Origin: Paenibacillus lutimineralis
GTDB taxonomy: Bacteria > Bacillota > Bacilli > Paenibacillales > Paenibacillaceae
NCBI RefSeq assembly: GCF_003991425.1
Contig: NZ_CP034346.1
Span: 3,757,501 to 3,821,500, forward strand
Reading direction: 5' to 3'
Length of the DNA stretch: 64,000 nt
Part shown: positions 26,556 through 35,154 of the stretch, one piece after another
How positions within the stretch are numbered: position 1 is the first letter of the stretch
Layout: each line of letters starts with the position of its first letter
Program-made: the position numbers and the translations under genes
Notes under the pieces: generated by a model
Told to the model about the DNA's origin: nothing
The model's database searches: none
Seen by the model: only the letters and a program-made list of their open reading frames with translations

Positions 26556-27383
26556 ATGTCCCGAATCAATGTCACGATTAATTCCGCGATGCCGCCGGAC
26601 CGGCTGGATCTTAACCTGATCTTCTTCGGCAAAGAGGAGTGCTTGCCTAATCATTCCTGGGGTCCAGGGGTACGTGATACCTATATTCTTCATCATGTTC
26701 ATAGCGGTTGCGGTGTATTTCATAGCGGCAATCATAGCTATTCCCTATCCGCCGGGCAAGGCTTCCTGATCGAACCAGGAACTATTGTTCATTATGAAGC
26801 AGATGAGCTTGATCCATGGACGTATTCATGGGTCGCCTTCAACGGTCTCAGCGCTAAATCATTCATGAGACGTGCTCAGCTTGAAGCGTCCCAGCTCATT
26901 TATGATACGCCTCATAACCCTTATTTTGAATCCTTCTACGATGATCTGCTAGCCGTTCATTCCGAGCGAAGCAGTGATGTATTAAGCCAGAGCATACTTT
27001 ATCGGCTAATTGCCGAGCTCATATCCTGTTCTGAAACCTCTTGCGAACAGTCCAAGCCTTCTCCCTCCAGAGATACTTATATCCAGCAAGCGATAGGTTT
27101 TATTGAGAGCAATTACAGTCAGAAGATTACGATTCAGGATATCGCCGCCTTTGTTGGTCTGGACCGGACCTATTTATCCAGTCTGTTCAAGACCAAATAC
27201 GGCAGCTCCCTGCAGAGCTTCCTCGTGGAATACCGAATGAACCGAGCGACTGAATTGCTGGCTAACCCGGCGTTGTCCATCAGCGACATATCGCGCTCCG
27301 TCGGCTACACAGACCCATTCATTTTCTCGAAGATGTTCAAGAAGGTCATCGGACAATCCCCTAAATATTTTCGCGGGAACTAG
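26556..27383 (+). CDS. AraC family sugar regulator
   Basis: A 275-residue regulator with an N-terminal cupin domain (residues about 35-110: HHVHSGCGVFHSGNHSYSL, GQGFLIEPGTIVHYEADE) and two C-terminal helix-turn-helix motifs (ITIQDIAAFVGLDRTYLSSL; SISDISRSVGYTDPFIFSKM). The start ATG at 26556 has GGAGG upstream. It is divergent from the GH4 gene and likely activates it in response to an alpha-galactoside. Its last 23 bp overlap the convergent UvrC-like gene. Confidence 0.88.
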   Translation: MSRINVTINSAMPPDRLDLNLIFFGKEECLPNHSWGPGVRDTYILHHVHSGCGVFHSGNHSYSLSAGQGFLIEPGTIVHYEADELDPWTYSWVAFNGLSAKSFMRRAQLEASQLIYDTPHNPYFESFYDDLLAVHSERSSDVLSQSILYRLIAELISCSETSCEQSKPSPSRDTYIQQAIGFIESNYSQKITIQDIAAFVGLDRTYLSSLFKTKYGSSLQSFLVEYRMNRATELLANPALSISDISRSVGYTDPFIFSKMFKKVIGQSPKYFRGN

Positions 27384-28473
27384 GCGGCAGGAAGCTGTAC
27401 AACACTTCATCCAACTCTTGTTGCTCCATCTCCCCCAGCCAGGATTGCTGAATATGGAGATGACAGCTTCCGCTTCCGTGTAAGTAGTTATATATGATCT
27501 GAGCCTGATCAATCTCTTCTCGACTTATTTGAACCAGGGCCTCATCAGAGTCTGAATCTATCTTAAAATATTGCAGGATTCTCGATCGGATCTCCGCCGC
27601 TAATAACACTCTCTGTTGTCCATCTGCAGGGAGAGCATATTTTTGACTAAATAAAATGTGGTTCTGTCTAATCAGGAAAAGCTTGATCATAGCATCGTCA
27701 ATATACTCATAGACGACGGTGCTAAGATTCTGCGCTGAGAATTCAATTACTTTTCTCTTACTTAACAGAAAGTTCACGGATTCTATATGATCTCTCCATC
27801 TCGCAGCCGCTTCAAATTCAAAGCTCTCTGCGGCCATTTGCATGCTCTGTTCCATCTCATGAAGAAGAGCTGAACCGGAGCCTTGAAGCAAACTCACGAT
27901 ACGATCCATGATCCGCTCATACTCCTGCACTGCCTCCCCGCCGAGACAGACTCCAAGACATAGCCCAAGAGAATAATTTAAGCATGCCCTCCCAGCTAAC
28001 GGCTGACTGCAAGCAATGTGATAACACTCCTCAATACTCTGAATGGCTCGCTGAACCGAATGTTTACTGGCTGTATAAGGGCCGAAATACATACTCTCGC
28101 CGTCGCCACCTGGGGTGTCAGTCACTTCCATGCGCCGCAGGCCGGCCTTATTCCGAATCGCTACATAGGTATAAGCGAGCGGATTCTTCATCTTCCTGTT
28201 GTACATCGGCTTCAGCTCTTGAATCAGTCTGCACTCCAGCATAAATGCTTCAAATTCTGTATCGGTATTGCGATACTCCAGCTCAGCGATATGGGCGACC
28301 AACTTGGCAATCTTCGGCGAATGAGACTTTGAATTGTGAAAATACGACTGAACCCTCCGCTTCAGCTGTTTGGCCTTGCCAACATAAATGATCGTACCCC
28401 GGGAATCCTTCATCAGATATACCCCCGGCGTTAAGGGCAAATTTCTAACCCGTTCTGCTACATGCGTGTTCAA
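27361..28473 (-). CDS. short UvrC-like GIY-YIG nuclease
   Basis: 370 residues from TTG 28473 (read as MNTHVAERVRNLPLTPGVYL), eight bases after GGAGGA; an ATG at 28506 lacks a site. Residues about 14-95 form the GIY-YIG domain (PGVYLMKDSRGTIIYVGKAK). A cysteine group (CYHIACSQPLAGRACLNYS, LCLGVC) and a UVR-like helix pair (FEFEAAARWRDHIESV) follow. It lacks the C-terminal RNase H-like nuclease and helix-hairpin-helix domains of UvrC (about 600 residues), so only the 3'-side incision half is present, as in Cho-like proteins. Tail-to-tail overlap with the AraC gene. Confidence 0.85.
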   Translation of the reverse strand: MNTHVAERVRNLPLTPGVYLMKDSRGTIIYVGKAKQLKRRVQSYFHNSKSHSPKIAKLVAHIAELEYRNTDTEFEAFMLECRLIQELKPMYNRKMKNPLAYTYVAIRNKAGLRRMEVTDTPGGDGESMYFGPYTASKHSVQRAIQSIEECYHIACSQPLAGRACLNYSLGLCLGVCLGGEAVQEYERIMDRIVSLLQGSGSALLHEMEQSMQMAAESFEFEAAARWRDHIESVNFLLSKRKVIEFSAQNLSTVVYEYIDDAMIKLFLIRQNHILFSQKYALPADGQQRVLLAAEIRSRILQYFKIDSDSDEALVQISREEIDQAQIIYNYLHGSGSCHLHIQQSWLGEMEQQELDEVLYSFLPPSSRENI

Positions 28474-28631
28474 CCCTAGTCTCCTCCAAATCTCCCAGCT
28501 TCTCATTATGTCAAAATATCATCCATTCTATAATCCGCTCTCATCTAATCCATGCTTATGTAGTAATTCTACTATTTCAATCGTTATAGATTAAGAGGTT
28601 ATTATCGACAATATTGAATATAGAGGTAGCT

Positions 28632-29516
28632 ATGAGAAAAATTAGCCGCAAAATCGGGAATACCAACATGTTGCTGGCCTTCATCATTTTTTTGCTGTGG
28701 ATGATTGTTCTAGGGGCGCCCGGCTTGCCGTCGGTTTACGCCTGGTTTCTGTTAAAGCTTGTTATGCCGTTCCTCGGCTCCGCAGGCATGCTGATCAGTC
28801 TTGTCATTATTGCAATCAATCTATCTAAGGGAAGACGGCTTGCAGGTCGAATAATCACTTTTGGGCTATGTACGATTATGGCGCTGCATCTGCTCCTCAC
28901 GTTGAATATCATTCTAATGCCGTACCCTGCGCAAGTCGACAGGACCAAACCTGCCGTTACCGCTACATGGCCTCTTGCCGGGCCAACGGTTGTCGGCTGG
29001 GGTGGCGATTCCACCCATACCAATCTTCCCCACGTCATATGGCCGTCGGAGCGCTGGGCATATGATCTACTGATGGAGCCATATAGTACAGGCAGTACTC
29101 ATTTTGAAGATTACGGGATTTGGAACCAAGAAGTACTTGCCCCCGTATCCGGTACAGTCATCGCTGCATATGACGCTGAGCCTGATATTGAGCCTGGATC
29201 AGAAGATATACTATCAATGGAAGGTAATCATGTATATTTGAAAATGGATGAGACCGGAACTTATCTGTTGCTAAACCATCTTCGGCAAAATAGTGTCACA
29301 GTGCAGGTTGGGGACCAGGTTAAGCCAGGTGATGTCCTGGGTCGGGTTGGCAATAGCGGTTCAAGTTCTGAGCCTCATCTGCATATTCATCATCAGCGGC
29401 AAAATCCGTTGTCCACTCCTCATCCGATATTGGCAGAGGGGCTCCCGTTGTATTTCACAGGAATCGATGCAGAGCCTATGCCTGAAAAAGGAGATATCGT
29501 CCTTCCGCTTCAGTAG
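28632..29516 (+). CDS. membrane-anchored M23 peptidase
   Basis: 294 residues from ATG 28632, with AGAGGT upstream; an earlier ATG at 28614 has none. Three to four membrane helices occupy residues about 12-105. The C-terminal domain has the M23 zinc peptidase features: RWAYDL, VLAPVSGTVIAAYD, LLNHLRQNSV, GDVLGRVGNSGSSSEPHLHI. This family cleaves peptide cross-links of peptidoglycan or has a related wall role. The N-terminal zinc site is the AYDL variant, where the usual ligand His is less obvious, so activity is likely but not certain. Confidence 0.8.
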   Translation: MRKISRKIGNTNMLLAFIIFLLWMIVLGAPGLPSVYAWFLLKLVMPFLGSAGMLISLVIIAINLSKGRRLAGRIITFGLCTIMALHLLLTLNIILMPYPAQVDRTKPAVTATWPLAGPTVVGWGGDSTHTNLPHVIWPSERWAYDLLMEPYSTGSTHFEDYGIWNQEVLAPVSGTVIAAYDAEPDIEPGSEDILSMEGNHVYLKMDETGTYLLLNHLRQNSVTVQVGDQVKPGDVLGRVGNSGSSSEPHLHIHHQRQNPLSTPHPILAEGLPLYFTGIDAEPMPEKGDIVLPLQ

Positions 29517-29526
29517 CACTAAATAT

Positions 29527-29574
29527 AAAGACTCATATTCGTCGGGCCCTGCTGGCCCTGAATATGAGTCTTTT
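29527..29574. terminator. bidirectional terminator
   Basis: Arms AAAGACTCATATTC and GAATATGAGTCTTT around a GC-rich loop, with T runs on both strands. It lies between the convergent M23 peptidase and lipoprotein genes. Confidence 0.9.
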
Positions 29575-29605
29575 ACAATTAACAGGATATTCGCTTCAGA
29601 AGCGA

Positions 29606-30238
29606 TCACTCCGTTAACTGTTTCAAATCTTTGAAGTTTATCTTGATCGTATTCTTATCGCTAGCGATAATCTGATTATCAACCAGCTGATAAGATCCTT
29701 GAATCGGGTTCAGCAAGGAAGCCGGAGAGTTATCGAAGGTTGCCAGGAACATAATATAATCGCCATTCATTTTAAGCTCGGTCGAATCATTGACCTTGAA
29801 GATCGTCTTCTGATTCTCGCCGCCCACCTGTTTTACTTGTATCGTCTCCTTCTCCGTCACCTCTCCCTTATAGACCTTCTGAATCTCCACATCATAAATG
29901 GTGTATGGGATCAGCGGACTGGCCGCGGGATCAGTACCCGGATTCAATCGCTCATCGCCGGGATCGGAAGGCTTCTGAGCAACATTCAGAAATTTGAACG
30001 TAGAACTCAGTATCCGTCCTTCAACGATAAGGTCTGCCCGATTCTCGAGTTCCCCTAAGCTGCTATATTTCGGAAAAGAAGCATCAATCAATACTTCCTG
30101 CTTGGGAACCACTTCGGAAGCTCCGTTGGCAGAAGTCTGCGAATCGCTGGACTTTGCTTCATTAGAGCCGCAACCAGCAAGCAACGCCATGGTGAGGCAG
30201 AATATTGAGAACACAGGAATCCATTTACTTTTATTCAT
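29606..30238 (-). CDS. secreted lipoprotein of unknown function
   Basis: 210 residues from the ATG at 30238, which has the better distance to GGAGGAGG than the ATG at 30244. Signal peptide with lipobox LLAGC, then a Ser/Asn-rich linker. The body (ENRADLIVEGRILSSTF, YDVEIQKVYKGEVTEKETIQ, DYIMFLATFDNS) is the pattern of a small beta-rich extracellular domain common in Bacillota lipoproteins. The family function is unknown. It follows the protease gene by 20-odd bp, so the two are probably co-expressed. Confidence 0.75.
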   Translation of the reverse strand: MNKSKWIPVFSIFCLTMALLAGCGSNEAKSSDSQTSANGASEVVPKQEVLIDASFPKYSSLGELENRADLIVEGRILSSTFKFLNVAQKPSDPGDERLNPGTDPAASPLIPYTIYDVEIQKVYKGEVTEKETIQVKQVGGENQKTIFKVNDSTELKMNGDYIMFLATFDNSPASLLNPIQGSYQLVDNQIIASDKNTIKINFKDLKQLTE

Positions 30239-30264
30239 GCCCATCCTCCTCCAAGTCCTCTTAA

Positions 30265-30789
30265 TTAATATACCGAATTGACGTCATTAATGTCATACTG
30301 CTGTGGGGTCGTTACGGTATTAAAATTGTTGGTATACTTCATAATCGAGGCAAGCGTTGTATTGGGGTTATCCTTCAAGAAGAAGCAATGTCCAAATTCA
30401 TGAACCGTGGTACCTTTGACAAAATTGGAGAAATTCGTAGCATCTCTAGCGATGGTTCTGGCATTTAATTGGATGGTGTATTTATAAGGGGATTTCCATT
30501 GTGTATTCAATCCGTACCATGTATCCGAGTACTGGGCAGCTGTAATGGAATTCGTGGAAGAGCTCAAGTAACCGATAGTAACCTTGGTTGCAGTACCATT
30601 CCAGGCGGAGATTCCATTGGAGATCGGCGTCTTCCATGTATCATTTAGGTTATCCGGATACTTCACATCGATGCCCGCTTTCGGGCTTCCGATATTCGTT
30701 AATTCTGCATTTGCCTGAAAGCTATGGGCGAGCAATAGTGGAAGTAGAATGACAGATGAGACCACTAATTTCATAATTCTAATTTTCAA
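30265..30789 (-). CDS. small secreted metzincin-like protease
   Basis: About 174 residues. I take TTG at 30789, six bases after GAGGTG; GTG at 30798 and ATG at 30774 are possible. A signal peptide ends near ANAE. The zinc site is HEFGHCFFLKD and a Met-turn candidate SIMKY follows, so this looks like a metzincin. The Gly usual at the third turn position is Phe, and the third ligand would be Asp, as in snapalysin-type proteases. Those changes make full activity uncertain. It is in a two-gene unit with the lipoprotein downstream. Confidence 0.75.
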   Translation of the reverse strand: MKIRIMKLVVSSVILLPLLLAHSFQANAELTNIGSPKAGIDVKYPDNLNDTWKTPISNGISAWNGTATKVTIGYLSSSTNSITAAQYSDTWYGLNTQWKSPYKYTIQLNARTIARDATNFSNFVKGTTVHEFGHCFFLKDNPNTTLASIMKYTNNFNTVTTPQQYDINDVNSVY

Positions 30790-30798
30790 AATTCTCAC

Positions 30799-31045
30799 CT
30801 CGTATAATTTTTTCTTGAACCACTCGGTTACATTGACCGACGTTGATGGGCTTGAGCTTGTTGCACTTGCTCCCCTCCTGTCTCCTCTTAATACCGCTTC
30901 AACTACCTATTAATCTCTTTTTTAACTTATTTAGTATAATAATGATTCTATCAAAATATATACCATATTGTACCTATTATAGCAATATGATCTATCATCC
31001 CATTCGATAGTTCAACATCAGTGAGAATACTTACACTAATAACAA
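30799..31045. other. intergenic, nothing recognised
   Basis: About 250 bp of AT-rich sequence upstream of the protease gene. A promoter for that gene must be here, but I cannot pick one with confidence. Confidence 0.4.
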
Positions 31046-31069
31046 AACCCCGCGCCTAGGCACGGGGTT
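31046..31069 (-). terminator. terminator of the thioredoxin-like gene
   Basis: Minus-strand arms AACCCC and GGGGTT with further G/C pairing, followed by a TTTTGTTATT tract. It lies 27 bp beyond the stop codon. Confidence 0.8.
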
Positions 31070-31095
31070 AGCCAGAAACTTAATACTAAGCAGGA

Positions 31096-31434
31096 TTAAT
31101 GCGAAGTATACAGTTCATATATTCTTTTTAGCTTCTCCTCTAAATCCGCAAAGCGGACGAAACGATCCTCTCTCAAATATTCCTTGCCCTCGACGAACAA
31201 GAGTAGTGTAGGTGCTGTGAAGATCGATAAATGTCCGGCGATCTCTTCCACTTCTAACGCATTCACTTGCCCTAACTCCATTTGCGGAAAATGGTCCAAC
31301 AAAGTTTGCAGCTTAGGTAGTATCGCATGACATACACTACAGTCTGGTCTTGATACATATAGGAAGGATAGCTCATGCTCTTTGATGAAGGCTTCTACCT
31401 TCGCATATGAATCTAATTCTCCTAGTTTCTTCAT
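31096..31434 (-). CDS. thioredoxin-like protein
   Basis: 112 residues from ATG 31434, seven bases after AGGAG; ATG 31437 is too close to the site. The redox pair is in RPDCSVCHAILPKL (CSVC in place of CGPC), then FTAPTLLLFVEGKEY supplies the cis-Pro loop. No signal peptide, so it acts in the cytoplasm. The CSVC variant is usual for small Bacillus YtpP/YbbN-like thiol proteins. No operon partner. Confidence 0.85.
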   Translation of the reverse strand: MKKLGELDSYAKVEAFIKEHELSFLYVSRPDCSVCHAILPKLQTLLDHFPQMELGQVNALEVEEIAGHLSIFTAPTLLLFVEGKEYLREDRFVRFADLEEKLKRIYELYTSH

Positions 31435-31487
31435 CATTTTTCTCCTATTCTCTTACTGGACTCTATGTTTGGCTTTTAAATAAAGGG

Positions 31488-31508
31488 TATTCGGAATATG
31501 TGGTGGAA
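31488..31508. repeat. ISL3-like terminal inverted repeat, left copy
   Basis: TATTCGGAATATGTGGTGG and two further bases occur here and, inverted, at 34891-34911. It lies 7 bp outside the 3' end of the ISL3 transposase pseudogene, as expected for the end of the element. Confidence 0.7.
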
Positions 31509-31514
31509 AAGGGC

Positions 31515-32586
31515 TTATAATTCGTCCTTCTCCAATTTCTCAATCAAGGTGGAAAGATCGATACCTAGCAGGGTTATTTCTTCTGGCTCACGTATAACAG
31601 GTGACATTTTAAACATCGGGAAGTTTTCTTCCCGTTCATAGTTATCGATTCGCCGCTGATACTTAGGCTTACGTTGCTTTGCAAGCCCCTCTGTAAAGAG
31701 TATTTTGGCTCGTAGGGATTCGGAATGAATAGCCTCTACCCAAACGGTTAATGACGCGGATAAGGCTGTTCAGTGACTCCGTATAAGCATTAGTAACGCG
31801 GTGATCGAAGTATCTCTTCTTCCCAGTTAGCCATAGCTTTTGTAACATCTCTTCATCAGTTAAATGTGTATATATCATAAGAGGCTCAAAAGCCGTATGA
31901 AGTTCTTTTGGAATCTTCGCTTTCCAGGCGTAGTATTTGAAGTATGCCTTTTGTCTACTGTCGCTATCCCACAATGTAAAGAACGATTCTTTCAATTCGT
32001 AGACAATGCCGAGAGAGGAGTTAGGAAGTCTAGAAAGATAAGCTATGACCGTATCGCTTATTACGATTCGGTAGAAAGTCGACAAGTGTTCTTTCCTCGA
32101 TGTTGGTTATGACGCATCTTGGCTTGATAATGTGGATTTCATCGATACCGAGCCAGTTAGGAATTTCAAAGCTAACCGTTTTTTCCAGACGGTTGATGTA
32201 GTCACGAAAAATATTCCGGACCGTCTTTTCGTTCATCCCAACGTCATCGGAAATGCTGACAAATGTTCGTTTAAGACTTTGCTTTTCAACATAAGACAGG
32301 AGACTCTTAGTACAGCTTCTCTTTTCGTCTATGGTATGGTCTAATCGCTCCCAAAAGGTTTGATTACACTCACGGCATTTATACCGCTGACGCTTAATTA
32401 GAAGCCCTACACGCTTTCCGTGAATCGGTAAAGCTGCTCTCTGTTGCTGTGCTTGTAGAGGTTCGCTACGCACCCACAATGAGGGCAATGAGAAGGTAGA
32501 GAGTTAGTCTCCACTCGAATTAGAAAATCGTGTTCATTCTCTGAAATGCTAAGAACCTTAAAACTCGAAAGATTAAGAATATCCAT
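31515..32586 (-). pseudogene. decayed ISL3-family transposase
   Basis: The N-terminus (MDILNLSSFKVLSISENEHD, then SLPSHCPHCGC), zinc-binding CRECNQTFWER, helix-turn-helix, NWLGIDEIHI with a catalytic Asp, LVDFLPNRNK, and the C-terminal AYTESLNSLIRVINRLGRGY are all ISL3 features. They lie in at least three frames: shifts occur near 32440-32480, near 32050-32080 and near 31690. About 90 residues of the central catalytic region after LSRLPN are missing. The last frame ends in LSTLIEKLEKDEL at 31515. It cannot encode an active transposase. Confidence 0.85.
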
Positions 32587-33065
32587 ATGGCTACCTTCTG
32601 TTCATCAAAAATAGACTTAATTTTTTCTCTTCGAACGGGGAAGCAAGTATATAGGGTAACATTTTTTTATTGCTCTTCCTGGTGGACCCGGAACGATGGA
32701 AGAATATTTCTAGATCTTTACATGAGGTTAGCTGGGATTGCATAAAAAGCCATGTGGTCTGCTAAATATCAATCAATATTTTGATCCACTAGTGTCCATG
32801 TTTGAAGTTATGGAATGTAAAACAATTCATGCAGCCGAAATATACCGTCAGGATTCTTAAAATTAATATTAGTTGACCCCAATAATTGTAGCAGCGGCCG
32901 TCATGGACGACAAAATAAAGTCCTAGACTAACCGCTGTTGTATTGAACTATTGTTTCCCGGTAGTTGAATCAGCCACTTATAGTCTCTCTATTCCAAAAT
33001 CCGCATTCGATTAGCCCTGCCCCGACTGCCCTTTGTCGGATGAACCGTTTCACTCGATGCGCGAG
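32587..33065. other. intergenic region between IS remnant and DJ-1 gene
   Basis: About 480 bp with no credible gene. A loose inverted repeat AGCAGCGG..CCGCTGTT (about 32890-32938) could be a weak terminator for the DJ-1/PfpI gene. The right end of the ISL3 element is not found here, where it would be expected. Confidence 0.4.
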
Positions 33066-34418
33066 CTATCCTTTTTTCCTGCCGATAAGACGCCTATCGA
33101 TGAACCGAGCGACAAGCAAAGACAGGATACCGAGCAAAATCGGTATGCCAAACGCTTCAAAGGAGAAAGGGTGGCCCTCCAGCTTCAGGTGGTCGGTGGC
33201 ACGATATTCAAGCCGCTTAGCGGCAAATTTCGCTGTCTGGATATCCTCCTGTTTTGCCAAATCCTCGAATGCAGGGTCCATTGCAAACCGGCCCGACATA
33301 TCACGATGCAAGAACATCATCTTCGCACTATTGCCGCTGTTATTCCACTGCTTGATATCCTCGGCAGCTTCAGACTCGGCATCGGCACCTACGACAATCA
33401 TTTTCTCGAGCTTCGGCACGTCTTTTGTTTGATAACGCGCGACCAGGTTCAGGCCGTGTTTCGTTACGATGGCTTCATTCTTGCTGGAAACCGTTAGTGT
33501 GGTTGTCGTACCCGAAGCGGCATACGTGTCAAATGCGGCTGACAAATCCAGCTCATCTGCGCCGTTATAGAGAAGCACGCCCGCTTTGACTTTGTTCCAT
33601 TGATAAACATTATTCAGTACGTACGTTATATCACTCAACCCGGCATTGAATGGCTTCATTTTCGGATTTGTCACGTAATTGTAAGAAGGATAATTCATAT
33701 TTTCCGCTACTTTTCTCGCAACCGCATCACCCAACTGCTGAGAGATGACATATAGCGTTGCGTCGATCCCTGATGTCAGACCGGCAGAAGAGACGATATT
33801 ACCTTGCGGAACGTAGCGCTGATCTTTCACCCACTGAATGTCTGGATATTTTTTGATAAGCCGGTTAATGTCTCCCCAGTGCGTCGCGGCTGATTTGCTG
33901 TTCAGCAAGCCAGTATCCGCCAGATTTTCTGCTCCGTTGCAAATAGAGAGCAATGTCGTATTAACGTCCGCGTGCTTTCGAATCCATTCTCGGACAGGTA
34001 CATATTTATTATCATCCAAAATCGGCATAAACGGAATGACGATAATGTCCGGACTTTTGCCTAGCATCGCGTCCATTTCATCAAATGAATAATGTGGGAC
34101 AACATCGAGTCCCCCGGTTAGGGATTTAATTTCGCGGTCAGGGGCAACGCCATATACATTGTAAGCCTCTGTCATCGCAAACATCTCGTATGGGACGAGA
34201 AAGTCGAACACTTCCGTCACTTCGTTCGCCAGTAGCACAGCCACTGTCGGTTTGCCGGCATCATATTTCGGTACCTGCACATTCGTTAATGCGGGGACGG
34301 CTTTATTGTAAATCGACATTCCGTTATTCATTGTGTTGATGAATCCGATCGCTCCTGCCCCTCCCACGACAACGACAAAAACGATGAGATAAATCGTGAT
34401 GCGTAATACAACTTTCAC
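33066..34418 (-). CDS. membrane-anchored DJ-1/PfpI family protein
   Basis: 450 residues from GTG 34418, with AAAGGAG upstream. One helix at the N-terminus (residues 5-28) and one near the C-terminus (about 425-443, before a basic tail) place the body outside the membrane. Residues about 58-235 are a DJ-1/PfpI domain (TVAVLLANEVTEVFDFLVPY, IIVIPFMP) with a nucleophile-elbow Cys in TTLLSICNGAENLADTGLL. Residues about 275-345 look like a second, degenerate copy (KAGVLLYNGADELDLSAAFD). The substrate is unknown. It lies inside a segment bounded by inverted ISL3-like ends. Confidence 0.82.
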   Translation of the reverse strand: MKVVLRITIYLIVFVVVVGGAGAIGFINTMNNGMSIYNKAVPALTNVQVPKYDAGKPTVAVLLANEVTEVFDFLVPYEMFAMTEAYNVYGVAPDREIKSLTGGLDVVPHYSFDEMDAMLGKSPDIIVIPFMPILDDNKYVPVREWIRKHADVNTTLLSICNGAENLADTGLLNSKSAATHWGDINRLIKKYPDIQWVKDQRYVPQGNIVSSAGLTSGIDATLYVISQQLGDAVARKVAENMNYPSYNYVTNPKMKPFNAGLSDITYVLNNVYQWNKVKAGVLLYNGADELDLSAAFDTYAASGTTTTLTVSSKNEAIVTKHGLNLVARYQTKDVPKLEKMIVVGADAESEAAEDIKQWNNSGNSAKMMFLHRDMSGRFAMDPAFEDLAKQEDIQTAKFAAKRLEYRATDHLKLEGHPFSFEAFGIPILLGILSLLVARFIDRRLIGRKKG

Positions 34419-34890
34419 TTGTCATTTCTCCTTTAGCTCCGGCTTCTTTACCAAAACAAAATATAACAAACCAAGATGAATTTATCATCAGTCTATGGTT
34501 GGTTAGAGGAGCTCGACCAATGTTGGAACGGATGCTGGACCTAAGACTGTTCTACTTTTTTTGCAAGACTCGATAGGGCTATAATTTTTCTGGAAAGGGT
34601 GAAACATCAACGAAATTTCCACAAATTTCCCATATGCACGTTCTCATGAATTGGGGGCAATGTACCTGATGGTGGAACATGTATTTGTGGATGGACAAAA
34701 GCCTTTATGTAACTGTTCCTCATCATCGACTGGTATTGCCGCAAAGTCATCACTTTACGACGTAAAAACATTGTCACTACACCTACCTTTTGACACTACA
34801 AGATGAGGAATTATCCTACCTATATTTCACCATAAAAAAGAGTTTTCCACTATATAATCCGACTTTATCGTATAATGTCATTGAGAGCTA
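34419..34890. other. intergenic region upstream of the DJ-1 gene
   Basis: About 470 bp. On the minus strand a 54-codon frame (34771-34607) exists but has no convincing ribosome binding site or similarity. I see no firm feature. Confidence 0.35.
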
Positions 34891-34911
34891 TTCCACCACA
34901 TATTCCGAATA
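34891..34911. repeat. ISL3-like terminal inverted repeat, right copy
   Basis: Inverted perfect 21-bp match to 31488-31508. The two copies bound a 3.4-kb segment holding the transposase pseudogene and the DJ-1/PfpI gene. Confidence 0.65.
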
Positions 34912-34965
34912 GCCTAAATAAATAACCCTGTTGATATTAGTCTATGGTATTTTGATGGTACAAAA

Positions 34966-35065
34966 AACCGCTCCTTTCAATGATGGATGTGTGATACCTC
35001 CATTTTAACAGAAGACGCTTTTTTGTCCGTTGACTTAAGGAATAAGTAATGGCCCTCAGGTCAAT
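34966..35065. repeat. degenerate repeat element related to 49846-49945
   Basis: It shares AAACCGCTCCTTT, then GTTGACTTAAGG and TGGCCCTCA with the sequence at 49850-49940 (AAACCGCTCCTTT, GTTTGACTTAGG, TGCCCCTCA). Here the hairpin arms are imperfect. It may be a small mobile or structured repeat. Confidence 0.45.
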
Positions 35066-35154
35066 TTGGTCCTTTTTAGGTTAGCTTATACAATAATAGA
35101 CGGAAGCAGTCTTCACCGCTCCCGCCTTCTACCGTATTAAATGCTTCAATTAAA

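Noticed and set aside
34607..34771. 54-codon minus-strand frame upstream of the DJ-1 gene
   Set aside because: No good ribosome binding site, no recognisable motif; likely chance.
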